Positions 24,119 through 32,012 of a stretch of DNA of 48,568 nucleotides are shown piece by piece. Where the stretch lies: NCBI GenBank assembly GCA_020832345.1, contig JAFIEY010000251.1, positions 1-48,568 on the forward strand, in the 5' to 3' direction. Position 1 is the stretch's first letter; every line of letters starts with the position of its first letter. Below the pieces are notes generated by a model. That model was given only the letters and a program-made list of their open reading frames with translations, did no database searches and was not told the DNA's origin. A program made the translations under genes and the position numbers. Origin of the DNA: Cryomorphaceae bacterium (GTDB lineage Bacteria; Bacteroidota; Bacteroidia; Flavobacteriales; Schleiferiaceae).

Positions 24119-25732
24119 ATGAAAAGAAAGTTACTAGGATTGGGTGTCCTCATACTAAGTATGGGCATCTCTCATGCACAAACACGATACGTGGATGAAA
24201 TCTTTAATGAGTCAGATATTATTGTAATGCCTGATCAACCATATTCATTAAATTGGCAACAATATGCACCTGCAGCTATAGGCGGGCCACAGCTACTGCC
24301 CAATTTTATGGATGTTTATTTGCCGAGTCCGGCAGTTGACACCGAGACCAATCGTCCTGTCATTGTGTATTTTCACACCGGCAGTTTTTTGCCCAAAGGC
24401 CTTGCAGGTCCTGTAGGTGAAAGGACAGATAGTGCTGCGGTTGAAATTTGTAAGCGTTTTGCAAAACGCGGTTTTGTCGCGATTTCCGCATCTTATCGCG
24501 TGGGTTGGTTGGCCAATAGCACCATTTTGGATCAGCGTAGAGGTACCAACCTCCTGGCTGTTTATAAGGCAACACAGGATGCGAGAAGTTTGGTTCGCGC
24601 CCTTCGAGCAAATGCTTTGATGGGTGGAAATCCATTGGGTATCAATGAGGAGAGAATAATTTTAATGGGTCAAGGCTCTGGTGGTTATATCACTTTTGCT
24701 GCTGCTACTTTAGATAAATACTCGGAAGTGGCTGATTTTGATAAATTTCAGTACGAGGATCCAAGTTCTACCGGCCTCTATGGAAAACCAGTTAATGCAG
24801 GTGATCCTTATGTTGATACCGCAGTTGTTGGTGACTGGTGGGGTTTTGGTGGTGAGGTTTGCTTCACTGGTGATACAACGGCGCTTGGACTTCCCGAAGT
24901 TGACACCAGTTGTGAGGGAAGGAATTACGTAAATGTTCCCGGTGTGAGTTCGGACTTTGCGATGGCCATTAACCTTGGTGGTGCGCTCGGCGATCTAAGT
25001 TGGTTGGAGAAAGGCGACCCGGTCATGGTTTCGGTTCATGTGGTTCAGGATTTCTTTGCCCCTTATTGGGAAGGAATGGTAAATGTACCCATCGGACAAC
25101 AATTTTATAATGTAGTGGAAGTTGCCGGAAGCTATAAAGCCATCCAGAAAGCTTCACACCTTCGCAACCTTAATGTTCTCGATTTTGACTGGAACGATCC
25201 ATTGAGTCTTCGTGCGAGAACGCCTTCTTACAACCCGTATGGTATCCACCATATTTTGCCCTTTGATATTCCGCCACCAAATCCGGCTGCTCCGTTTATG
25301 GTAAATTCTAATCCATGGGACTGGTGGGATCCGTCTGATCCAGCAGGTGCCAATGAAACCAATCCCAATAGTACAGCTCAATCAAAGGCGTATATTGATA
25401 CCATTTTTGAATTTATTATCCCCCGGATTAAACGAGTCCTAGATGTATCTAATTTGAGTTCAACTTCACAGGTTGAAGCCAAAACGGAGACGGTTGTTTC
25501 GGTTTTTCCAAATCCGACCAAAGACATCTTCAATATCGAAGTTAGCGGAATCCACAACCAAATTTTGAATGTTGAAATTTTGGATGTAACCGGAAAGGTT
25601 ATTAATCGCGTACCCGGTAGTAAAACTGCCGAAATGCAAACGTCAACAGCACATTTGCCTAATGGCGCCTACATGGTTCGCATTTTGACAAATGGTGGCA
25701 TTTTGACTCACAAGATTACGGTAGCCCATTAA
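24119..25732 (+). CDS. Secreted alpha/beta hydrolase with T9SS type A sorting domain
   Basis: The 537-residue protein has a signal peptide (MKRKLLGLGVLILSMGISHAQ) and a carboxylesterase-like alpha/beta hydrolase domain (about 40-440). Visible features are PVIVYFHTGSFLPKG (oxyanion region), nucleophile elbow GQGSGGY with Ser187 and a candidate His near YNPYGIHHILPF. The last 80 residues (from VFPNPTKDIFNIEVSG to GGILTHKITVAH) form a typical T9SS type A sorting domain, so the protein should cross the outer membrane through the system encoded partly at 31816-37092 and be attached or released. It lies between two TonB-dependent receptors. The substrate is unknown. Confidence 0.9.
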   Translation: MKRKLLGLGVLILSMGISHAQTRYVDEIFNESDIIVMPDQPYSLNWQQYAPAAIGGPQLLPNFMDVYLPSPAVDTETNRPVIVYFHTGSFLPKGLAGPVGERTDSAAVEICKRFAKRGFVAISASYRVGWLANSTILDQRRGTNLLAVYKATQDARSLVRALRANALMGGNPLGINEERIILMGQGSGGYITFAAATLDKYSEVADFDKFQYEDPSSTGLYGKPVNAGDPYVDTAVVGDWWGFGGEVCFTGDTTALGLPEVDTSCEGRNYVNVPGVSSDFAMAINLGGALGDLSWLEKGDPVMVSVHVVQDFFAPYWEGMVNVPIGQQFYNVVEVAGSYKAIQKASHLRNLNVLDFDWNDPLSLRARTPSYNPYGIHHILPFDIPPPNPAAPFMVNSNPWDWWDPSDPAGANETNPNSTAQSKAYIDTIFEFIIPRIKRVLDVSNLSSTSQVEAKTETVVSVFPNPTKDIFNIEVSGIHNQILNVEILDVTGKVINRVPGSKTAEMQTSTAHLPNGAYMVRILTNGGILTHKITVAH

Positions 25733-25781
25733 AAATATCGATGTTTTTTAGACATCAAAATTTTTATTTGATCTCATTTAA

Positions 25782-25814
25782 AAAAAACCTCTGGAGATCC
25801 AGAGGTTTTTTTTT
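25782..25814 (+). terminator. Rho-independent terminator after the sorted hydrolase
   Basis: CCTCTGG (25788-25794), loop AGAT, CCAGAGG (25799-25805), then a run of T; A-rich on the other side, so possibly bidirectional. Confidence 0.9.
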
Positions 25815-25857
25815 GCTCAATTTTCCATAAAAACACATTAAAACCAGTGAAATTATA

Positions 25858-25879
25858 AATTTTGATAATTATCAAAATT
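25858..25879. promoter_or_regulatory. Perfect 22-bp palindrome upstream of a TonB-dependent receptor
   Basis: The half-site AATTTTGATAA is followed directly by its exact reverse complement. It lies 28 bases upstream of a -7-like box. The core TGATAATTATCA recalls Fur-family boxes but is shorter than the standard 7-1-7 arrangement. It is a good candidate for an operator of a metal-responsive dimeric regulator (inference). Confidence 0.5.
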
Positions 25880-25906
25880 AATTTTTAGACTAACCTAAAT
25901 TTTGTT

Positions 25907-25914
25907 TACATTTG
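25907..25914 (+). promoter_or_regulatory. Candidate -7 box for the second TonB-dependent receptor
   Basis: TACATTTG fits TAnnTTTG and lies 22 bases before the ATG at 25936. No exact TTG is seen at the -33 spacing. Confidence 0.45.
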
Positions 25915-25935
25915 CGCAAAATTTTTTATTAAGGC

Positions 25936-27981
25936 ATGCGTGTATTTGGCGTTATCGTTTTTTCAATTTCATCTGTTTTTTATGGACAGATTCAGGCACA
26001 AAGTGTAGAGCAGGATTCCGCAAAGCTCGTTGAGTTGGCGCCTGCAACCATATTCGATAAACAAACAGGTTTGGCAGATGACACGCCTTACCAAATTGAA
26101 AGGGTTTCACTTCAACCCATCGAATTTAGGAGTAATCCATCCGGCGTCATGGGGCAACTTCGGCAAATTCCCGGCGTCAATGGTGCGGAAATGGGACACG
26201 GGATTGTCAAACCATTTATTCGCGGACTGGGCTTTTCGCGTGTGGTCACCATTTATCAGGGGAATAAATTAGAAAACCACCAATGGGGTGCCGACCACGG
26301 TTTGGGAATTAGTGATTTAGGGGTAAATAATGTGCAAATCATTAAAGGGCCGGCTTCCATACTTTACGGCTCTGGAGCTGTTGGAGGCGTTTTGGTGTTG
26401 GAAGACGATGAAAGGATTTTTTCAAAAAACTATTTTTCCGGAAATGCAGGGATGTCTTATAATTCCGTTTCCGGTGGGTATCGACCATATTTTAACCTAG
26501 GCAGGAAATGGGAAAACGGATTTTTTCTTGGTGCAGATGCCGCCATCGAAAGGCATGCAGATTACCTGGATGGGAGCGGTCGAATTATAGGTAATAGCCG
26601 ATTCTCTACCGATCAATTTAGAGTTCATACCGGATTTACAAAGAATAATTTTCGCGGCAAATTGTCATATACCTATTTGCGACAGCAGTTGGGCATTATC
26701 GAGGATGACGAAATGGATGAGTCATTGGCTACGGAGCGCTACGACTATCAAATGCAACTTCCTTTTCAAGACGTTACCGACCATTTAATTTCTTATAATC
26801 AAGTGGCAAAACTTGGGGATTGGAATACGACTTTTCACTTATCTCATCACATCAATGACCGAAATGAAATAGAGGATGATTTTGACGAGATAGACCTTGG
26901 ACTGGTTCAATCGCATACTTTTTGGAATTTCAGGATGCGAAAGGCCGCAGGAAAAAACTTTTTTCACACGGTGGGTTTACAGGGTACGTATTTGCACAAC
27001 AGAAATAAACGCAACGCAGAGGAGATTCTCATTCCAGATGCCCGCCTATTTGAAAATGCCATATTTTATCTCGGAACCTGGGAACGGAAGAAATGGACTT
27101 TTGAGTTTGGCGCTCGTTATGATTACCGGAATGTTGTTGCGGATGCCAGTCAGCCTCATTTGATTGATTATGGTTTTACACTTGCCGGAAATCCAGATGA
27201 TCGAAAATTAAATCGGGATTTTCATGGTCCTACCGGGTCTTTGGGTCTTTCCCGGCGAATAGGGTCCAATCAACAGGTGAAAGCCAATGTTTCTTCGGGC
27301 TTTCGCGCACCTGACCTATCTGAGCTTTTTTCCAACGGTCCACATCCGGGGACCAATCGCTTTGAAGTGGGAAATGCCAGTTTTGACCGGGAACAATCGC
27401 TACAATTCGATCTGGCCTATCAGTATCAAAAAGATCCTTTGACTTTTACTGCTAGTCCTTTTGTAAATATGGTACAGAACTACATCTATTTTGCCGCAAG
27501 TGGAAACACCACCCCAGATGGATTGAATATTTGGAATTTTTTACAGGAAGATGCGTATTTATTTGGCGGGGAGCTTCAGGTAAAATATGAACCAATAGAA
27601 GGACTGTGCATTGGCGCACAAAGCAGTTGGGTGCGTGGCAGGTTTCGCGATGCAAATTTGACCTTTATTCCGGCGGATAATTATCAGTTAGACTTGCGGT
27701 ATTCACCTTGGAAAAAGAGAAAATCTTCGGTTTTTGCCAGTGTACGTTACATCGATGATCAAAATCGCCCCGGACTGGGGGAGGAGGTAACCCCTTCATA
27801 TACTTTGGTGAATTTCGGGCTTAGTCACACTGTATCTCTTAAGAAAAGTGAATTACATTTTGGATTGACTTTATACAATGCCTTTAATCAGTTGTACATC
27901 GACCACATGTCTATTCTTCGCGCCTTTAATGTGCCTTCTGTCGGACGTAACTTGATGATAAACGTACAATACGCCTTTTAG
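25936..27981 (+). CDS. TonB-dependent outer membrane receptor, probable metal or metallophore importer
   Basis: The 681-residue receptor has a signal peptide (MRVFGVIVFSISSVFYGQIQAQ), no carboxypeptidase-like domain, a plug (about 45-160) and a barrel ending in NLMINVQYAF. The plug reads PFIRGLGFSRVVTIYQG and ENHQWGADHGLGI, then VQIIKGPASILYGSGAVGGVLVL. The IRGL..RV...G...E..QWG..H pattern is shared by Bacteroidota receptors for metals and metal complexes. With the operator-like palindrome upstream and a metal ABC importer elsewhere in the window, a metal-uptake role is likely but inferred. Repeat copy F lies 58 bases after its stop. Confidence 0.9.
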   Translation: MRVFGVIVFSISSVFYGQIQAQSVEQDSAKLVELAPATIFDKQTGLADDTPYQIERVSLQPIEFRSNPSGVMGQLRQIPGVNGAEMGHGIVKPFIRGLGFSRVVTIYQGNKLENHQWGADHGLGISDLGVNNVQIIKGPASILYGSGAVGGVLVLEDDERIFSKNYFSGNAGMSYNSVSGGYRPYFNLGRKWENGFFLGADAAIERHADYLDGSGRIIGNSRFSTDQFRVHTGFTKNNFRGKLSYTYLRQQLGIIEDDEMDESLATERYDYQMQLPFQDVTDHLISYNQVAKLGDWNTTFHLSHHINDRNEIEDDFDEIDLGLVQSHTFWNFRMRKAAGKNFFHTVGLQGTYLHNRNKRNAEEILIPDARLFENAIFYLGTWERKKWTFEFGARYDYRNVVADASQPHLIDYGFTLAGNPDDRKLNRDFHGPTGSLGLSRRIGSNQQVKANVSSGFRAPDLSELFSNGPHPGTNRFEVGNASFDREQSLQFDLAYQYQKDPLTFTASPFVNMVQNYIYFAASGNTTPDGLNIWNFLQEDAYLFGGELQVKYEPIEGLCIGAQSSWVRGRFRDANLTFIPADNYQLDLRYSPWKKRKSSVFASVRYIDDQNRPGLGEEVTPSYTLVNFGLSHTVSLKKSELHFGLTLYNAFNQLYIDHMSILRAFNVPSVGRNLMINVQYAF

Positions 27982-28039
27982 GACTGCAGTAAAAATAATT
28001 TTCTGGATTTGCTGCTGTTGTATAAAATCAAATAAAGGT

Positions 28040-28166
28040 TGAGTCCACTCCAAAAAGGATGATATCTATCAAAATCGAGGGGATTTTTGAACCGGAGCAA
28101 GTGAGGATTCGGAAGTCTATCGACAAGGATGATTTTGGCAGAAAGGGACTTTTTGGCGCAGACTCA
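28040..28166 (+). repeat. Interspersed inverted-repeat element, copy F (127 bp)
   Basis: A typical 127-bp form, TGAGTCCACTCCAAAAAGGA to GCAGACTCA; the right arm has a C (GGCGC) that breaks one pair. It lies between the receptor and era, both on the plus strand. Confidence 0.92.
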
Positions 28167-28207
28167 GAGTTTGAAACTTAATCTCTATGGCTAAAGATTT
28201 TAGGACG

Positions 28208-28215
28208 TAGTTTTG
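28208..28215 (+). promoter_or_regulatory. Candidate -7 box for era
   Basis: TAGTTTTG fits TAnnTTTG and lies 16 bases before the ATG at 28232, downstream of repeat copy F. Confidence 0.4.
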
Positions 28216-28231
28216 CCAAATAAATAACACC

Positions 28232-29113
28232 ATGGAAAATTCACATAAAGCAGGTTTTGTTAATATTATCGGGAGACCTAATGTCGGGAAATCGACCTTG
28301 ATGAACGCCCTTATTGGGGAGAACCTCAGTATAACCAATCCCAAAGCCCAGACAACACGTCACCGTATCCTGGGCATATTAAATGGCGACGATTACCAAC
28401 TTGTGTTTTCAGATACCCCAGGTATGATTAAACCGGCTTACGCCATGCAAGAATCAATGATGGGTTTTGTGGATGAAGCTTTAGAGGATGCGGATATTTT
28501 ATTGTTGATGGTCGAATCCGGAACACATTTAGAATTTGATCCGGTTTTTATAGAAAAAATTAAATCCACTTCGGTTCCTGTCTTTATCATCATCAATAAA
28601 ATGGATTTGAGTAATCAAAAGGAATTGGAGACAGATTTTGGTCATTGGCAATCCGTTTTTCCCAAAGCTGAAATCTGGAGTATTTCCGCCATAAAAAGTT
28701 TTAACGTCATCGAATTGCGCAATCGTTTATTAGAGCTGTTGCCTGAAAGTCCACCGTTTTATCCAAAAGACACACTTACGGATAAAAGTGAGCGGTTTTT
28801 TTGCGAGGAGATTATCCGGGAAAAAATTCTTCGGTATTACGACAAGGAGATTCCATATTCGGTGCAGGCCATCGTTGAGGAATTTAAAGAAGAGGAGGAC
28901 ATCATTCGGATTCGGACCACCATTTACGTCGAACGTGACTCACAAAAGAATATCCTGATTGGTAAAGGTGGCGAGGCCATTAAAAGGGTTGGAAAAGCCT
29001 CCCGATTGGATATGGAAAAGTTTTTTAATAAAAAGGTATTTCTCGATACTTTTGTTAAGGTATCAAAGAATTGGAGAAAGGATACTTTAAAATTGAAGCG
29101 GTTCGGGTATTGA
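28232..29113 (+). CDS. era: GTPase Era
   Basis: The 293-residue GTPase assists 16S rRNA 3'-end maturation and 30S assembly. G1 is GRPNVGKST near residue 16, G3 DTPG near 62, G4 NKMD near 123 and G5 SAI near 153. The C-terminal KH domain carries ILIGKGGEAIKRVGKASRLDME and the end matches the family (FVKVSKNWRKD). Length is normal. The gene converges with gldJ, and a bidirectional terminator lies between them. Confidence 0.97.
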   Translation: MENSHKAGFVNIIGRPNVGKSTLMNALIGENLSITNPKAQTTRHRILGILNGDDYQLVFSDTPGMIKPAYAMQESMMGFVDEALEDADILLLMVESGTHLEFDPVFIEKIKSTSVPVFIIINKMDLSNQKELETDFGHWQSVFPKAEIWSISAIKSFNVIELRNRLLELLPESPPFYPKDTLTDKSERFFCEEIIREKILRYYDKEIPYSVQAIVEEFKEEEDIIRIRTTIYVERDSQKNILIGKGGEAIKRVGKASRLDMEKFFNKKVFLDTFVKVSKNWRKDTLKLKRFGY

Positions 29114-29151
29114 TTCTAATTTCAAAAAGCACACGACCTTATCTTTATCGC

Positions 29152-29188
29152 CATAAAAAAATCCCGCCAACGACGGGATTTTTTATTA
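29152..29188. terminator. Bidirectional terminator between era and gldJ
   Basis: AATCCCG pairs with CGGGATT around CCAACGA, with A-rich sequence on the left and a T run on the right, so it can stop transcription from both converging genes. Confidence 0.88.
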
Positions 29189-29206
29189 TCTAAACGAATT
29201 TCACCT

Positions 29207-30781
29207 TTAATTACTCATGCGGTAAGGCTTAAACCGTTTTTGTTTGGGTTTTTTGGTTTTCTTTTTACGCTTTAGGTCGCTTTGCATACCCAAGCGATCC
29301 ATGGCACATCGGAATCCAATGTAATCAGTGGATTGTTCTTGCTCGAGGTAGCGGCGAGTGCCGGGACTAACCCAATACTGACGGTCTTTCCAGCTAGAGC
29401 CTTTGTAAACCCTAACATTGTTTCCAATGAGGGAGGTTTCGCCGTGCTCGTACATGACAGCGCCTTCTTCAGGTGCGCCGGTTTCGTAATACACACTGCT
29501 TTCTAAGTCACCATCTTGATAGTCACGGTAATCAGATTCCTTATAGTTTCTGCGGGTTAAATTTTCCTCTTCGGTAACGTCGCGTTTGGGAAGTTGACCG
29601 GGCAGACGACGAATTTTACCATCTTCATCGGTTTGAGGTTCGATGAGCATTTCCAAAGCACCAATACCTTGATAATCGTCGTCCCAAGTTTCAAATTCAT
29701 TTCCACGGAAGGCGCGGAAATCAGAAACATCTTCGTTAGAAAGTGGACGATATACATCCATTACCCATTCGGCCACGTTTCCTTCCATATCGTAAAGTCC
29801 GTAAGCGTTGGGCGGATAGAACATCACCTGCATGGTAATGTCAGCTTGATCGTTTAGCCAGCCACCAAGACCCATGTTATCACCACGTCCGCGTTTGAAG
29901 TTACCGAGCATATCACCTTGGGTACGACCTTCACTGTTACGCATGGAGTTGGAATTCCATGTAAATTTGTTGCCATCTACCAAGCGTTCGTGTTCGCGGT
30001 TGCCGATGTTTCCATACGCGGCATATTCCCATTCAGCTTCTGTTGGAAGACGGTATTTGGGTAGTAGGATACCATCTTCAATTCTGGCAGGTCTGCCTTC
30101 TTTACCGGCAAAAGGACTGTTATGACGGACATCTTTTAATCCTTTTTTATTCTGTTGGGTATATTCTCCCTGCATGTACAAATACACTTCTGAGTTGAAG
30201 TGATCGGCATCCATTTGGTCGGGCATGTGATTGAGAATACCTTGGTCGATAAGGATTTGCTCATTTACCCTATCAGTACGCCAAGACGCGTAACGCATGG
30301 CTTGAACCCAACTAACACCTACTACGGGGTATAGATTATAGGCAGGATGACGAAGGTAATTTTCAACATAAACCTCGTTATAGGCGAGTTTGTCACGCCA
30401 AACCAAAGTATCTGGCAAAGCACCGGTATAGATTTCCGGATAATAATCAATATCAAAGACGCGGTTTAACCAGTAAAGGTATTCGCGGTAATCGAGGTTG
30501 GTGACCTCACTTTCGTCCATATAAAATGAGGAAACGGTTACCTGACGAGGAATGTTGTTCCATTCTTTATAGAAATCTTCTTCTACTCGTCCCATGGTAA
30601 AAGTACCACCTTCGATAAAGACTAGGCCGGGGCCGGTTTGTTGTCCTTTATATTTCAGGTTGGCCATAAAGCCACCGTTTTTCTTATCGTTGATCTTCCA
30701 GCCCGTGGTACTGGAATTTTTGCTACAAGAAGCCAATGCAAAAGCTGCAATAACTGCCGAAGCAACAAAAATTTTATTCAT
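29207..30781 (-). CDS. gldJ: Gliding motility/T9SS lipoprotein GldJ
   Basis: The product (about 524 residues) has a lipoprotein leader MNKIFVASAVIAAFALASC and a formylglycine-generating-enzyme-like (SUMF1) fold. GldJ-typical phrases include TGWKINDKKNGGF at the mature N-terminus, GPGLVFIEGGTFTMGRV, SFYMDESEVTNLDYREYLYWLNRVF and GALPDTLVWRDKL. GldJ stabilises GldK and other T9SS parts and is needed for gliding where present; catalytic cysteines of true FGE are not expected. An ATG nine bases upstream (30790) is also in frame. It follows a PorP/SprF gene by about 40 bases as an operon, and porU-porV run divergently. Confidence 0.92.
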   Translation of the reverse strand: MNKIFVASAVIAAFALASCSKNSSTTGWKINDKKNGGFMANLKYKGQQTGPGLVFIEGGTFTMGRVEEDFYKEWNNIPRQVTVSSFYMDESEVTNLDYREYLYWLNRVFDIDYYPEIYTGALPDTLVWRDKLAYNEVYVENYLRHPAYNLYPVVGVSWVQAMRYASWRTDRVNEQILIDQGILNHMPDQMDADHFNSEVYLYMQGEYTQQNKKGLKDVRHNSPFAGKEGRPARIEDGILLPKYRLPTEAEWEYAAYGNIGNREHERLVDGNKFTWNSNSMRNSEGRTQGDMLGNFKRGRGDNMGLGGWLNDQADITMQVMFYPPNAYGLYDMEGNVAEWVMDVYRPLSNEDVSDFRAFRGNEFETWDDDYQGIGALEMLIEPQTDEDGKIRRLPGQLPKRDVTEEENLTRRNYKESDYRDYQDGDLESSVYYETGAPEEGAVMYEHGETSLIGNNVRVYKGSSWKDRQYWVSPGTRRYLEQEQSTDYIGFRCAMDRLGMQSDLKRKKKTKKPKQKRFKPYRMSN

Positions 30782-30820
30782 GCGTATCATAGGAATTGAT
30801 TATGATGTTCTGTTATATAA

Positions 30821-31816
30821 CTAAAACTTGGGGCAAATTATTTTCTGACGTGTACTTTTTTTAGTCGGACAAGGGAATTTATAATAGACAGAAACCTCGT
30901 GAGCACCCCCAGCGCCCATGGAAACTTTGTTTACGGTATAGTCAAAACTATAACCGATTCTCATGGGTAAATCCTCGGGTGAGAAACCGATAAGTACAAT
31001 AACTGCATCGGGGTTGATGCTCGCGTGACGGTATGCCAATCCGCCAGTTAGAACACTGTAATTAAAAGATATGCCACCGTAGAAGTATTCAAACTCTCCC
31101 TGACGTTGATATACGATATTGGGAATTAAAGAAGTGGTTTCTTCGCCTACGTAACGGGCACGTGCAAGTGGAATATTAGCTCCCATGTGTCCGGTAAACT
31201 TAAAGGGCAATCTACTTTCTCTAAAAAATTGCTCATCCGGCTCAGTAAGGTGGTGTCCGGCAAAACCAAAATAGAAGTTTTCCCAATAACCGATAAAGCC
31301 TAAACTAAGGTCAACATGTGTATTTACCTCAGATGGGGGACGGTTTTCTCCTGATTCGAGAACAAACCCGTAAAGTGGGTCGATTTGATCCGGGAATGTG
31401 AGATTACCCCAATTGATGCTCCGTGAACGCACTGTTGCTTGAAAACCTGCCAGAACAGAAAATTTTCTTGAAACAGTTAAATGGTATGAATACAAACCAC
31501 TGAATTCTGTCAGGTTTAAGGTGCCACCACCTGCTCGATCACTCATGGCAAGGAATCCTAAACCTCCATTGATGTTGTCCACATACTGGTCATAAGAGAC
31601 GGAGTATGTTTCGTAAGCACCAATGACCGGATATTGAATTCGGGAATTGAGATTAACCTTAGGGCAGCGTGCAACACCGGCAAATGCCGGGTTGAGATAA
31701 AGTGGGTTTGCATAGTACTGTGAAAAGTGGGGGTCTTGCGCCTGTGCATCGGGAGCCGAGGCAAAGAAGACTGCTACACACAGTAAAATAGCTTTATTCC
31801 ATAGTTTTCGTTTCAT
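30821..31816 (-). CDS. PorP/SprF-family type IX secretion outer membrane protein
   Basis: The protein has a signal peptide (MKRKLWNKAILLCVAVFFASAPDAQA) and the family start QDPHFSQYYANPLYLNPAFAGV. A beta-barrel body follows with NLNSRIQYPVIGAYETYSVSYDQYVDNINGG and LNLTEFSGLYSYHLTVSRKFSVLAGFQ. PorP/SprF proteins sit in the outer membrane and are needed for secretion of, or anchoring of, particular T9SS substrates. I chose the ATG at 31816 because it begins the leader; an in-frame ATG at 31834 adds six residues. The gene is directly upstream of gldJ on the same strand. Confidence 0.9.
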   Translation of the reverse strand: MKRKLWNKAILLCVAVFFASAPDAQAQDPHFSQYYANPLYLNPAFAGVARCPKVNLNSRIQYPVIGAYETYSVSYDQYVDNINGGLGFLAMSDRAGGGTLNLTEFSGLYSYHLTVSRKFSVLAGFQATVRSRSINWGNLTFPDQIDPLYGFVLESGENRPPSEVNTHVDLSLGFIGYWENFYFGFAGHHLTEPDEQFFRESRLPFKFTGHMGANIPLARARYVGEETTSLIPNIVYQRQGEFEYFYGGISFNYSVLTGGLAYRHASINPDAVIVLIGFSPEDLPMRIGYSFDYTVNKVSMGAGGAHEVSVYYKFPCPTKKSTRQKIICPKF

Positions 31817-31900
31817 TCGAAAGTAGATTTTCAAACCACAATGTTACAAATAAAATTTTAATTTCAGCACTTTTTTTTGAAGTACGTGAACATTCAAACG

Positions 31901-31908
31901 CAAATATA
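31901..31908 (-). promoter_or_regulatory. Candidate -7 box for the porP-gldJ operon
   Basis: On the minus strand TATATTTG fits TAnnTTTG; it would give a leader of about 80 bases before the ATG at 31816. No exact TTG at -33. Confidence 0.4.
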
Positions 31909-32012
31909 CCTTAAAAAATTACTTTAGACGGAAAATTTTTTTCTTTAATAATTCAAAGTTTTCCATGTACGATTGTGTACTTTTACTTCGTTGTTATTAC
32001 AAATTAATTACC

